Positions 42,134 through 50,132 of a stretch of DNA of 50,132 nt are shown here, one piece after another. The stretch's first letter is position 1. The number at the start of each line of letters is the position of its first letter. The position numbers were made by a program, and so were the translations under genes. This DNA is from Oscillospiraceae bacterium (GTDB taxonomy: Bacteria > Bacillota > Clostridia > UBA1212 > UBA1255). The DNA is taken from the NCBI GenBank assembly GCA_015069165.1, contig SVJD01000011.1, positions 1 through 50,132 on the forward strand, read 5' to 3'. The notes beneath the pieces were generated by a model. The model saw only the letters and a program-made list of their open reading frames with translations, was not told the origin of the DNA and searched no databases.

Positions 42134-43612
42134 ATGAGTGAAATAAAATCTAAGATCAATCCTATGCTCACATTGGAATACTTGACCACAGTGCATGAAA
42201 ATAAGTATTTTGACAGAAAATCAGCAATAGTAAAACCGTCTGATATAGCTGATTTGATCTCCGCTTTTGCAAATGCTGAAGGTGGAACGATTGTGATCGG
42301 TATTAGTGATAAGCGTAAAGCTTTGGAAGGTATTAATTCTGTAGGTGAAGATAAAGTGTATAGTTTTATCAATGCGCCGAAGGATTGTTGTAAGCCAATG
42401 CCCGATTATCAGGAAGAAATTTTGGATATTATCAACTTAGAAGGCAAAGCGGATCGTCTGTTACTTCTTCATATTCGTCCAAGTATTGATCAAATTATTC
42501 GTACGACCAATGATTCGACATATTTGCGAATTGGAGATAAAACAAGGGAATTAAAGGGCGAAGATTTGCGAAATCTTGAATATAGTAAAAATACTCGTCA
42601 CTATGAAGAAGAATGTAATACCGATGCCGAAATTGAAGATTTGGACGAAAAACTGATTGCTGACTATAAGCACAGAATTGGGGCAGATGATCTTTCTACA
42701 CATCAAGTTTTGAAAGCACGAGGTTTCATCCGCAAGGTTCATGGTGAAGAAAAGCTGACAAATGCTGCTGTACTTTTGTTTGCGTCTACGGTGACACAGT
42801 TCTTCTCAAATTGTCGTATTCGGTTTATTCGATATGATGGAACATCTGCTGAAGTCGGCACCAGGATGAACATTATCAAGGATGTGAATATTGAAGAGCC
42901 GCTTCCGAGATTGATTGAAAAAGCAAAGCAATTCCTCTCTATTCAGCTTCGTGAATTTACAGCACTTGACCCCAAAACAGGTATTTTCAAAACTCAACCG
43001 GAATATCCTGAGTTTGCTTGGCTTGAGGGTATCGTTAATGCAGTTACACACCGTGAATATGCCATGACAGGAAATTATATCAGAGTTACGATGTATGATG
43101 ACAGATTGGAAATTTTCAGCCCCGGTAAGCTTCCAAATCTTGTAACGGTTGATAATATCCAAGAGACGAGGTTTTCAAGAAATCCGCAGATTGCTCGTGT
43201 TCTTACAGAGTTTGGTTTGGTTCGTGAGTTGAATGAGGGTGTTAAGCGTATCTATGCAGATATGAAAGAGCAGAATTTGGATTCTCCGATTTACACAGAA
43301 AATGATCACTCTGTTACGCTTATATTGAAAAATAATATTAAGGAAAGGAAAGTTAACCCAAAAATCTCCGCCAAGGTTGGCGTGGATTCTGGCGTGGATT
43401 TTGGCGCTGATAATATAAATCTTGAAACAAAGATTTTAGAGGCAATCAATAACAATGAAAAAGTGAGTATTCAGCAGATTTCAGTTAGCACAAAAATTCC
43501 CAAGCGTTCTGTAGAAAGAATAATAAAAAAACTTAAAGAGAAAGGCATTATTTCGCGTCAAGGAACAAAAAACGGAAAATGGATTATAATAAAACGGGAG
43601 AATTCAAAATGA
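42134..43612 (+). CDS. AlbA_2/Schlafen-type ATP-binding winged-helix regulator
   Basis: This 492-residue protein has an N-terminal AlbA_2 (Schlafen AAA_4) domain to about residue 135 (FDRKSAIVKPSDIADLISAF, ANAEGGTIVIGISD). A middle region leads to an HATPase-like domain (about 290-400) with EGIVNAVTHREY and LEIFSPGKLP. A G-V-D repeat linker and a C-terminal winged helix (about 425-490) with KIPKRSVERIIKK complete it. Such proteins are usually called transcriptional regulators or RecG-like ATP-binding proteins; their function is little known. Its own promoter lies upstream, and its stop overlaps the capF start by four bases (ATGA), so the regulator is coupled to the sugar pathway. Confidence 0.87.
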   Translation: MSEIKSKINPMLTLEYLTTVHENKYFDRKSAIVKPSDIADLISAFANAEGGTIVIGISDKRKALEGINSVGEDKVYSFINAPKDCCKPMPDYQEEILDIINLEGKADRLLLLHIRPSIDQIIRTTNDSTYLRIGDKTRELKGEDLRNLEYSKNTRHYEEECNTDAEIEDLDEKLIADYKHRIGADDLSTHQVLKARGFIRKVHGEEKLTNAAVLLFASTVTQFFSNCRIRFIRYDGTSAEVGTRMNIIKDVNIEEPLPRLIEKAKQFLSIQLREFTALDPKTGIFKTQPEYPEFAWLEGIVNAVTHREYAMTGNYIRVTMYDDRLEIFSPGKLPNLVTVDNIQETRFSRNPQIARVLTEFGLVRELNEGVKRIYADMKEQNLDSPIYTENDHSVTLILKNNIKERKVNPKISAKVGVDSGVDFGADNINLETKILEAINNNEKVSIQQISVSTKIPKRSVERIIKKLKEKGIISRQGTKNGKWIIIKRENSK

Positions 43613-44781
43613 AAATTTTAATTACAGGTGCAAAAGGTTTTGTGGGAAAAAATCTTTCCGCAGAGCTTCAAAATATTCAAAACGGCAATAACAAAACAAG
43701 GCCGAATATTAAAATTGATGAAATATATCTTTATGATATTGACTCGCCCAAAGAGGTTTTGGAAGAAGCTTGCATGTCGGCTGATTTTGTGTTTAATCTT
43801 GCCGGTGTAAACCGCCCGCAAAATTCCGAAGAATTTATGCAAGGTAATTTTGGTTTTGCGTCAGAGCTTCTTGATACTTTGAAAAAGTTCAACAATAAGT
43901 GTCCTGTTATGCTTTCAAGTTCAATTCAAGCAACGCTTGAGGGAAGATATGACAGCGATTACGGCAGAAGCAAAAAAGCAGGGGAAGACTTGTTTTTTGC
44001 ATACAGCAAAGAAACGGGTGCAAAGGTACTTGTTTACAGATTTCCGAACCTTTTCGGAAAGTGGTGCAGACCTAATTATAATTCGGCAGTGGCAACTTTT
44101 TGTCATAATATTGCAAATGATTTGCCGATAACCGTAAATGATAAAGCTATAGAATTGGAGCTTTTGTATATTGACGACCTTGTTGACGAAATGCTCAATG
44201 CATTAGAGGGCAAGGAAAGAAAAAAGCCGTCTGCCCCTGAATTTTGCGAAGTGGAAATTACGCACAAAGTAACATTGGGCGAAATAGTAGAACTTCTTGA
44301 GAAATTCCGTATGCAGCCGAGTACATTGGTGATGCCTGAAATTCCGTCGGGAAGTTTTGCTAAAAAGCTTTACAGTACATATCTGTCATATTTGCCGAAA
44401 GAAAAGGTTTGTGTGCCGCTTAAAATGAATGTGGATAACAGAGGCTCGTTTACAGAGCTTATGCGAAGTGTAAATTGCGGTCAATTCAGTGTGAATGTAT
44501 CGAAACCCGGTATTACAAAAGGTAACCATTGGCATCGTTCTAAATGGGAATTTTTTATAGTTGTTTCCGGTAAAGGACTTATACAACAAAGAAAAATCGA
44601 CAGCGATGAAGTATTGAATTTTGAAGTTTCGGGGGATAAAATTGAGGCAGTTCACATACTTCCCGGATATACCCATGATATTATAAATTTATCGGATACG
44701 CAGGATTTGGTAACGATTATGTGGGTAAATGAGTGTTTTGACCCCGGTAAGCCTGATACATTTTTTGAGGTGGTAGAATGA
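43609..44781 (+). CDS. capF: Bifunctional epimerase/reductase with cupin domain (CapF-like)
   Basis: This 390-residue enzyme carries out the second step of UDP-L-FucNAc synthesis: its SDR domain reduces the 4-keto intermediate and its C-terminal cupin epimerises at C3. The N-terminus has TGAKGFVG, the catalytic YGRSKKAGE and YRFPNLFGKWCRPNYNS. The cupin from about residue 265 has FTELMRS, KGNHWHRSKWEFFIVVSGKG and LPGYTHDIIN with the metal-binding histidines. ATG 43609 is chosen for GGGAG at 43595-43599 and lies in the regulator's stop codon overlap. Confidence 0.94.
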   Translation: MKILITGAKGFVGKNLSAELQNIQNGNNKTRPNIKIDEIYLYDIDSPKEVLEEACMSADFVFNLAGVNRPQNSEEFMQGNFGFASELLDTLKKFNNKCPVMLSSSIQATLEGRYDSDYGRSKKAGEDLFFAYSKETGAKVLVYRFPNLFGKWCRPNYNSAVATFCHNIANDLPITVNDKAIELELLYIDDLVDEMLNALEGKERKKPSAPEFCEVEITHKVTLGEIVELLEKFRMQPSTLVMPEIPSGSFAKKLYSTYLSYLPKEKVCVPLKMNVDNRGSFTELMRSVNCGQFSVNVSKPGITKGNHWHRSKWEFFIVVSGKGLIQQRKIDSDEVLNFEVSGDKIEAVHILPGYTHDIINLSDTQDLVTIMWVNECFDPGKPDTFFEVVE

Positions 44782-45968
44782 ATATTAAAGTTGATTACTC
44801 TGATGTGAGTTTTAAAAATAACGGTAAGCTTAAGCTTCTTATTATTGTCGGAACGCGCCCTGAGATTATTCGTTTGGCGGCTGTTATCAGTAAGTGCAGA
44901 AAATATTTTGATTGTGTGCTTGCTCATACGGGTCAAAATTACGATTATAATCTTAACGGAGTGTTTTTTAAGGATTTGAAGTTGTATGAACCTGAGGTTT
45001 ATATGGATGCTGTGGGCGATGATTTGGGCGAGACAGTGGGAAATATAATTAACTGTTCATATAAATTGATGAATCAGATTAAACCTGATGCTTTATTGAT
45101 TCTCGGTGATACGAATTCTTGTTTATCTGCTATTTCGGCTAAAAGGCTTCATATTCCGATTTTCCACATGGAGGCAGGAAATCGTTGTAAGGATGAGTGT
45201 CTGCCTGAGGAAACCAACAGAAGAATCGTAGACATAATTTCCGACGTAAACCTTGCGTATTCAGAACACGCCAGAAGGTACTTACATGAGTGCGGCCTTC
45301 CGAAAGAGCGTACATACGTAACAGGTTCGCCTATGGCGGAGGTTTTACATTCGAATTTGGCAGATATCGAGGCCAGTGACATCCTAAAAAAGCTTGGACT
45401 TGAAAAGAAAAAGTATATTTTGCTTTCTGCACACCGTGAGGAAAATATTGATACTGAGAAGAATTTCTTGTCTTTGTTTAATGCAATAAATAAAATGGCA
45501 GAAAAGTATGATATGCCCATTTTGTATTCGTGCCATCCGCGCAGTAAAAAGCGTCTGGAAAGCAGTGGCTTTGTACTTGATAAACGTGTAATTCGTCACG
45601 AACCTTTAGGTTTCCACGATTACAATAATTTGCAGATGAACGCATTTGCTGTTGTGTCGGATAGCGGTACACTGCCGGAGGAAAGCAGCTTTTTCACTTC
45701 AATCGACAAGCCTTTTCCTGCAGTATGCATAAGGACTTCTACGGAAAGGCCGGAGGCGCTTGATAAGGCGTGCTTCGTGTTGGCGGGCATTGATGAAAAG
45801 AGTTTGTTGCAGGCAGTGGAAACGGCTGTGTCCATGAATGAAAATGGGGATTACGGAATACCGGTGCCGTATTATGTAGAGGAAAATGTTTCGACAAAGG
45901 TTGTGAAAATTATTCAATCTTACACAGGTGTTGTGAATAAAATGGTTTGGAGAAAAGACGGTTTTTAA
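44778..45968 (+). CDS. capG: UDP-N-acetyl-L-talosamine/UDP-GlcNAc 2-epimerase family enzyme (CapG-like)
   Basis: This 396-residue non-hydrolysing 2-epimerase finishes UDP-L-FucNAc synthesis by epimerisation at C2. It shows GTRPEIIRLAAVI, HTGQNYDYNLNGVFF, LGDTNSCLSA, HMEAGNRCKDECLPEETNRR and SAHREENID, and later DSGTLPEESSFF. It follows capF with a 4-base ATGA overlap, so the pair is translated together. It ends 2 bases before the 28-bp palindrome. Confidence 0.94.
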   Translation: MNIKVDYSDVSFKNNGKLKLLIIVGTRPEIIRLAAVISKCRKYFDCVLAHTGQNYDYNLNGVFFKDLKLYEPEVYMDAVGDDLGETVGNIINCSYKLMNQIKPDALLILGDTNSCLSAISAKRLHIPIFHMEAGNRCKDECLPEETNRRIVDIISDVNLAYSEHARRYLHECGLPKERTYVTGSPMAEVLHSNLADIEASDILKKLGLEKKKYILLSAHREENIDTEKNFLSLFNAINKMAEKYDMPILYSCHPRSKKRLESSGFVLDKRVIRHEPLGFHDYNNLQMNAFAVVSDSGTLPEESSFFTSIDKPFPAVCIRTSTERPEALDKACFVLAGIDEKSLLQAVETAVSMNENGDYGIPVPYYVEENVSTKVVKIIQSYTGVVNKMVWRKDGF

Positions 45969-45970
45969 AG

Positions 45971-45998
45971 ACAATATATTTCCCGGGAAATATATTGT
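45971..45998. repeat. 28-bp perfect palindrome downstream of capG
   Basis: The arms are ACAATATATTTCCC and GGGAAATATATTGT with no spacer; the centre is CCCGGG. No T-run follows on either strand, so it does not look like a standard terminator. Its right arm overlaps the -35 box TTGTAA of the next promoter by four bases, which suits an operator. Confidence 0.9.
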
Positions 45999-46022
45999 AA
46001 AATTAATATCACGGAGTATAAT
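45995..46022 (+). promoter_or_regulatory. Promoter of the small antitoxin-like gene
   Basis: TTGTAA at 45995-46000 and TATAAT at 46017-46022 are 16 bp apart, 33 bp before the start codon of the 61-residue protein. The -35 box lies at the edge of the palindrome. Confidence 0.6.
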
Positions 46023-46055
46023 ATAGTAGTAATCAAACCAATGGGAGGTATGCTG

Positions 46056-46241
46056 ATGGCTACGTCGAGTATTTTTACACATGTTAAAATAACCGATCCT
46101 AAAAAAGTTGAAATGTTTGCGGAGGCTTTGGAATCATCTGAAAAAGCACGGGTTGATAAGCCTTCTGCACCAAGAATACCGGTTATGAAGAATTTGGACG
46201 AAATTCGTAAGTTGGTGTCAAAGAGGAAAACTACCGAATGA
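46056..46241 (+). CDS. Small antitoxin-like protein
   Basis: This 61-residue protein starts ATSSIFTHVKITDPKKVEMF and continues AEALESSEKARVDKP, with a basic end (LDEIRKLVSKRKTTE). I recognise the layout from small proteins that precede acetyltransferase-like partners in Clostridia, probably antitoxins, but I cannot verify this. ATG 46056 follows GGAGGT at 46044-46049. It overlaps the next frame by four bases (ATGA), as toxin-antitoxin pairs often do. No recognisable DNA-binding motif. Confidence 0.65.
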   Translation: MATSSIFTHVKITDPKKVEMFAEALESSEKARVDKPSAPRIPVMKNLDEIRKLVSKRKTTE

Positions 46242-46327
46242 ATGGGTATACGACAATTAATATTTTGGATATGATTGAAGCAGTTGGAGAGAATGCCATA
46301 GGAGGTATTCTCTTCGATTTTTATTGA
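46238..46327 (+). pseudogene. Broken GNAT-like toxin partner (N-terminal fragment)
   Basis: A 29-codon frame (NGYTTINILDMIEAVGENAI and GGILFDFY) starts in the antitoxin's stop and ends at a TGA at 46325. Reading past that stop in the same frame gives P-Q-N-M-E, then another stop within about 25 codons. In the full-length relatives I recall, this stretch reads D-F-x-C-P-x-N-x-E, so TGA stands where Cys would be. The rest of the gene is missing. The guaB promoter lies within the remnant's downstream part. Confidence 0.5.
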
Positions 46328-46358
46328 CCCCAAAACATGGAAAAAACAATGTTAGTCA

Positions 46359-46387
46359 TTGACTTTTGGGAGCTTAAGCTGTATACT
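46359..46387 (+). promoter_or_regulatory. guaB promoter with a palindromic spacer
   Basis: TTGACT at 46359-46364 and TATACT at 46382-46387 are 17 bp apart. The spacer contains the perfect 10-bp palindrome AGCTTAAGCT at 46371-46380. Confidence 0.7.
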
Positions 46388-46421
46388 GTATAATCAAAAT
46401 ATTTAGTTGGGAGTTGATTGT

Positions 46422-47930
46422 GTGGCTTTTATTTATGATGAACCGTCTTATACATTTAGTGAGTATTTGCTGATTCCCGGTTTGACAAAAAAAGATTGTA
46501 CACCTGACAAGGTTTCACTCAGAACACCTCTTGTCAGATTCAAAAAGGGAGAGGAATCTCCGCTTTATATAAATATTCCGATGGTATCTGCTGTTATGCA
46601 GGCTGTATCTGATGACAAAATGGCTATTGCGCTTGCGAAATGCGGAGGACTTTCGTTTGTATATGTTTCTCAGCCCATTGACCAGCAGGCAGAGATGATT
46701 AGCCGCGTTAAGAAATATAAATCCGGTTTTGTTGTAAGTGCATCGAATCTTACACCGGAGCATACACTTCAAGATGTTGTGGAGTTAAAAGGTAAAAATG
46801 GTTATTCTACTGTAGCAATTACTGATGATGGTACTGCTACAGGAAAACTTTTAGGTATCGTAACAAGCCGTGATTACAGACTCAGCAGAATGTCACTTGA
46901 TACAAAGATAAAAGACATTATGACTCCTTTTGAGAAACTTATATATGCAGAAGAAGGTGTTTCTCTTAAGGTAGCAAACGACATTATTTGGGATAACAAG
47001 CTCAATAATTTGCCTATTATTGACAGTAACGGAAACCTCAAATATTTCGTATTCAGAAAAGACTATGAGTCTCATAAAGAGCATCCGTTGGAGCTTCTTG
47101 ACAGTGAAAAGAGATATATGGTAGGTGCCGGTATCAATTCAAGAGACTTCAAAGAGCGTGTTCCTGAGCTTGTAAAAGCAGGTGTAGACGTGCTTTGTAT
47201 TGACTCATCAGAGGGATATTCCGAATGGCAAAAAGATACCATTGACTTTATTAAACAAGAGTACAATGGTAAAGTAAAAGTAGGCGCAGGTAATGTAGTT
47301 GACGGAGAAGCATTCCGTTATCTTGCAGATGCAGGTGCTGATTTCGTAAAAATCGGTATCGGCGGCGGCTCTATCTGTATTACAAGAGAGCAAAAAGGTA
47401 TCGGTCGCGGACAGGCAACATCAGTAATTGAGGTTGCTAAAGCACGTGACGAATACTTCAAGGAAACAGGTGAATACATTCCGCTTTGTTCCGATGGAGG
47501 TATCGTTCACGACTATCACATGACTTTGGCTCTTGCTATGGGTGCTGACTTTATGATGTTGGGAAGATATTTCGCAAGATTTGATGAGAGTCCTACTTTG
47601 AAACTCAACATTAACGGAAACTACGTTAAAGAGTACTGGGGTGAGGGTTCCAACAGAGCGAGAAACTGGCAAAGATATGATATGGGAGGAAAGAACAAAC
47701 TTTCTTTCGAAGAAGGTGTTGACTCTTACGTTCCTTATGCAGGTTCGCTTCGCGATAACTTGGATATAACATTGGGTAAAATTCGTTCTACAATGTGCAA
47801 CTGCGGTTCTCAAAATATTCCGGACTTCCAGAGAACTGCAAAATTGACTCGTGTATCGGCTACGAGCCTTGTAGAGGGCAGTGCACATGACGTAATTCTT
47901 AAAGACAAAAATTACGCTAATATTAAATGA
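46422..47930 (+). CDS. guaB: IMP dehydrogenase
   Basis: This 502-residue enzyme oxidises IMP to XMP, the committed step to guanine nucleotides. The barrel starts with [18 protein letters not shown], and two CBS domains lie in the middle (about 100-215, with [16 protein letters not shown]). The catalytic loop is [15 protein letters not shown] (Cys in SIC) and the flap has SNRARNW. It belongs to a clostridial subtype (G-G-G rather than G-P-G in the loop). GTG 46422 is preferred over a TTG 15 bases upstream because GGGAG at 46409-46413 fits and the protein then begins [11 protein letters not shown], the usual start. Confidence 0.95.
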   Translation: MAFIYDEPSYTFSEYLLIPGLTKKDCTPDKVSLRTPLVRFKKGEESPLYINIPMVSAVMQAVSDDKMAIALAKCGGLSFVYVSQPIDQQAEMISRVKKYKSGFVVSASNLTPEHTLQDVVELKGKNGYSTVAITDDGTATGKLLGIVTSRDYRLSRMSLDTKIKDIMTPFEKLIYAEEGVSLKVANDIIWDNKLNNLPIIDSNGNLKYFVFRKDYESHKEHPLELLDSEKRYMVGAGINSRDFKERVPELVKAGVDVLCIDSSEGYSEWQKDTIDFIKQEYNGKVKVGAGNVVDGEAFRYLADAGADFVKIGIGGGSICITREQKGIGRGQATSVIEVAKARDEYFKETGEYIPLCSDGGIVHDYHMTLALAMGADFMMLGRYFARFDESPTLKLNINGNYVKEYWGEGSNRARNWQRYDMGGKNKLSFEEGVDSYVPYAGSLRDNLDITLGKIRSTMCNCGSQNIPDFQRTAKLTRVSATSLVEGSAHDVILKDKNYANIK

Positions 47931-47970
47931 ATATATAACTAAAATAAGTAAAATAAGGAGAGATTTTGCT

Positions 47971-48462
47971 ATGGCAGAGGTTAAACCGACACATCTTACT
48001 AAAGAGGGACTTAAACACTATCAAGAAAAACTTGAGTACCTTAAAGGTGAGAAGACAATGGAAATCATCAAGAGAATTGAAATCGCAAGAGGTTTCGGCG
48101 ATCTTTCAGAGAACTCTGAATACGATGATGCAAAGAGGGAGCAACAAGAAAATGAGGCTGAGAAGCATAGAATTGAGGAAATTCTCAAGAATTATGTTTT
48201 GATTGATGAATCAGATTTGAATACTGATGTTGTTCGCCTTGGACAATGCGTGACATTGTATGATTATGATTTCGAAGAGGAAATAGAGTACTACCTCGTT
48301 GGTTCTACAGAGGCTGATCCTTTGGCAGGCAAAATTTCCAATGAGTCACCGGTTGGTGCTGCTATTCTTGGTAAAAAAGTTGATGATGAAGTTGAGGTTG
48401 AAACTCTTGACGGTCCTGTTAAATACAAGATAGTAAGCATCCGTATTCCGGGCAAAAAATAA
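47971..48462 (+). CDS. greA: Transcription elongation factor GreA
   Basis: This 163-residue protein rescues backtracked RNA polymerase by stimulating transcript cleavage. The N-terminal coiled coil ends with the acidic tip GDLSENSEYDDAKREQ, and the C-terminal globular domain has SPVGAAILGKKVDDEVEV. Family-normal length. Gene order guaB-greA-lysS is on one strand with short gaps (40 and 37 bp), so a shared transcript is likely. Confidence 0.97.
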   Translation: MAEVKPTHLTKEGLKHYQEKLEYLKGEKTMEIIKRIEIARGFGDLSENSEYDDAKREQQENEAEKHRIEEILKNYVLIDESDLNTDVVRLGQCVTLYDYDFEEEIEYYLVGSTEADPLAGKISNESPVGAAILGKKVDDEVEVETLDGPVKYKIVSIRIPGKK

Positions 48463-48499
48463 GAACATAAATTGACGCAAAAAGCAGGAGGTTGTCCTA

Positions 48500-50032
48500 A
48501 TGGAGAATATTATTGAAGCACCTGAGCTTACTACTGAGGAGCTTAATGAGATGCTGCAAATTCGCAGAAATAAACTTGAAGAATTAAAAAAAGCAGGAAA
48601 GAACCCTTTCGAAATCACAAAGTTTGACGTTACAGATTATTCAGAAGATGTTATTGAAAACTACGTAGAGCCCGAGGGCGGCGAGGAGCATGGTGAAGTT
48701 GATGAATCTACACTTACCGTTGTTTCAATTGCCGGCAGAATTATGCTTAAAAGAATTATGGGTAAAGCAAGCTTTTTCCATATTCAGGATAAACAGGGAA
48801 AAATTCAAGTTTACATTCGCAGCAACGACGTAGGTGCTGAAGCATATCAGGATTTTAAAACTTATGATATCGGCGATATAGTTGGTATTAAAGGTACTGT
48901 TTTTAAGACAAAAACAGGTGAAATCACTGTAAAAACAAAGGAAATTGTTTTACTTTGTAAATCTTTACAGCTTTTACCTGAAAAACGCCATGGCCTTAAG
49001 GATCTTGATACTCGTTACAGACAACGTTATGTTGACTTGATTGTTAATCCCGAGGTTCGTGATGTTTTTGTTAAGCGTTCTCAGATTATAAAGGAAATTC
49101 GCAACTATCTCGATAGTCGTGCATTTATTGAAGTTGAAACTCCTGTTCTTCACAGCATTGCAGGTGGTGCTGCAGCTCGTCCGTTTATTACACATCACAA
49201 TACTCTTGACATTGATATGTATCTCAGAATTGCTCTTGAGCTTCACTTAAAGAGACTTATTGTCGGCGGCTTGGACAGAGTGTACGAGATTGGCAGAGTA
49301 TTCCGTAATGAGGGTATGGACCCGAAACACAATCCTGAATTTACATTGCTTGAATTATATCAAGCGTATACTGATTACAACGGAATGATGGATATTACCG
49401 AGGGTATGATTCGCTACGTTTGTAACGCTGTTAACGGAACGGGTAAGGTTATGTTCGGCGATGTTGAGATTGATTTGGACAAGCCTTTTAAACGTGTAAC
49501 AATGAGTGGGGCAGTGCTTGAGTATTCTGGTGTGGATTTCAGCAAAGTTACTTCTCTTGACGAGGCAAGAGCTCTTGCAAAAGAACACCACATTGAGTAT
49601 GAAGAGCGTCACGCAATCGGCGATATTTTGAATCTTTTCTTTGAGGAATACGTTGAAAAACAACTTGTACAGCCGACTTTTGTTATGAATCATCCTGTTG
49701 ATATTTCTCCGCTTGCTAAGCGTATGCCTGAAAATCCGGACTACACAGAGCGTTTTGAGCTCTTTATCGTGGGCAGTGAATTTGCTAATGCTTTCTCTGA
49801 GCTTAATGATCCTATCGACCAACGCGAGCGTTTTGAACGCCAAGCTGCTTTGAAAGCTGCAGGCGATGACGAAGCTTGTGACGTTGATAATGATTTCTTG
49901 AATGCTCTCGAAATCGGTATGCCTCCTACGGGCGGCATGGGAATGGGCATTGACCGCCTTGTAATGTTGCTTACAAATACAAGGTCAATCAGAGATGTGC
50001 TGTTGTTCCCCACAATGAAGCCTTTGGACTGA
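48500..50032 (+). CDS. lysS: Lysine--tRNA ligase (class II)
   Basis: This 510-residue class II synthetase charges tRNA-Lys. An N-terminal OB-fold anticodon-binding domain (about 70-175, [20 protein letters not shown]) is followed by the catalytic domain. This has motif 2 ([20 protein letters not shown]) and motif 3 ([13 protein letters not shown]). A short N-terminal extension precedes the OB-fold. AGGAGG at 48486-48491 is the ribosome binding site. The greA-lysS neighbourhood is common in Clostridia. Confidence 0.98.
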   Translation: MENIIEAPELTTEELNEMLQIRRNKLEELKKAGKNPFEITKFDVTDYSEDVIENYVEPEGGEEHGEVDESTLTVVSIAGRIMLKRIMGKASFFHIQDKQGKIQVYIRSNDVGAEAYQDFKTYDIGDIVGIKGTVFKTKTGEITVKTKEIVLLCKSLQLLPEKRHGLKDLDTRYRQRYVDLIVNPEVRDVFVKRSQIIKEIRNYLDSRAFIEVETPVLHSIAGGAAARPFITHHNTLDIDMYLRIALELHLKRLIVGGLDRVYEIGRVFRNEGMDPKHNPEFTLLELYQAYTDYNGMMDITEGMIRYVCNAVNGTGKVMFGDVEIDLDKPFKRVTMSGAVLEYSGVDFSKVTSLDEARALAKEHHIEYEERHAIGDILNLFFEEYVEKQLVQPTFVMNHPVDISPLAKRMPENPDYTERFELFIVGSEFANAFSELNDPIDQRERFERQAALKAAGDDEACDVDNDFLNALEIGMPPTGGMGMGIDRLVMLLTNTRSIRDVLLFPTMKPLD

Positions 50033-50085
50033 TTAAGTCTTTATAAGGGTATATAACTCAAGTTAGCATAACTTATCGAGGGTTT

Positions 50086-50130
50086 TTAAGCCAATGCTTA
50101 AACCAATTTAAGCCGAAGTTAAGCCAAAAC
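50086..50130. repeat. Four imperfect short direct repeats after lysS
   Basis: TTAAGCCAATGC (50086), TTAAACCAAT (50098), TTAAGCCGAAG (50108) and TTAAGCCAAAAC (50119) follow each other with periods of 12, 10 and 11 bases. The spacing is close to one DNA turn, so repeated binding of one protein on one face is possible. The array may go on beyond the window edge. I see no terminator between lysS and the repeats. Confidence 0.6.
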
Positions 50131-50132
50131 TT

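Noticed and set aside
45971-45998. Intrinsic terminator of the capsule operon
   Set aside because: The palindrome has no T-run on either side; an operator or boundary role fits better, though termination is not excluded.
46325-46327. TGA read as selenocysteine in the GNAT-like remnant
   Set aside because: No selenocysteine insertion hairpin is evident right after it, and the frame ends soon afterwards, so decay is the simpler reading.

Overview
The window is bacterial and reads as a chromosome segment of a strictly anaerobic, low-GC member of the Clostridia (Bacillota), probably a gut-type fermenter. The reasons are the AT-rich sequence with Gram-positive ribosome binding sites (AGGAGG type), an NADH-linked [FeFe]-hydrogenase operon in the order known from acetogenic and fermentative Clostridia, CpsC/CpsD/LCP-type capsule genes, and a surface protein with clostridial-style wall-binding repeats. 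The species cannot be named from what is visible.

Layout. (1) 1-666: non-coding, with 2.5 copies of a 105-bp hairpin repeat and the promoter of valS. (2) 667-6519: valS runs by a 1-base overlap into a compact set of five genes: DRTGG protein, RsbW-like ATPase, HydS-like hydrogenase-related protein, second DRTGG protein and PHP phosphoesterase. (3) 6529-11678: a promoter, then hydC-ATPase-hydD-hydB-hydA and a clear intrinsic terminator. (4) 11713-18649: a flavoredoxin-like protein, a MacA/FtsX-type exporter (adaptor lipoprotein, 954-residue permease, two ATPases, one with an AbrB-like tail) and a cyclophilin lipoprotein. (5) 18663-19437, minus strand: a RelB-like/PIN toxin-antitoxin pair with its own promoter and operator. 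(6) 19491-45968: a capsule or exopolysaccharide locus of about 26 kb. (7) 45971-46327: a 28-bp perfect palindrome, a small antitoxin-like gene and a broken partner. (8) 46359-50032: the housekeeping genes guaB, greA and lysS.

How the genes work together. HydABC should couple ferredoxin and NADH oxidation to H2 formation, or the reverse. The genes upstream look like a sensing or signalling module built on a hydrogenase-like protein. It has no PAS domain, and its first H-cluster motif keeps the opposite cysteine of the pair from the one kept in HydA.

In the capsule locus, CpsC/CpsD control chain length, and a polyprenyl-phosphate sugar transferase and several GT4-like transferases build the repeat unit. 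Wzx flips it, an EpsG-like polymerase extends it, and an LCP protein probably links it to the wall. CapEFG make UDP-N-acetyl-L-fucosamine. Two further parts suggest a phosphodiester-bearing glycan: a LicD transferase near a pyrophosphatase-like, nucleotidyltransferase and histidine-phosphatase cassette, and a 1786-residue secreted phosphodiester-glycosidase (NAGPA-type) protein with seven wall-binding repeats. This is the most promising candidate for an undescribed system here. It is an inference from gene neighbourhood, not a demonstrated pathway.
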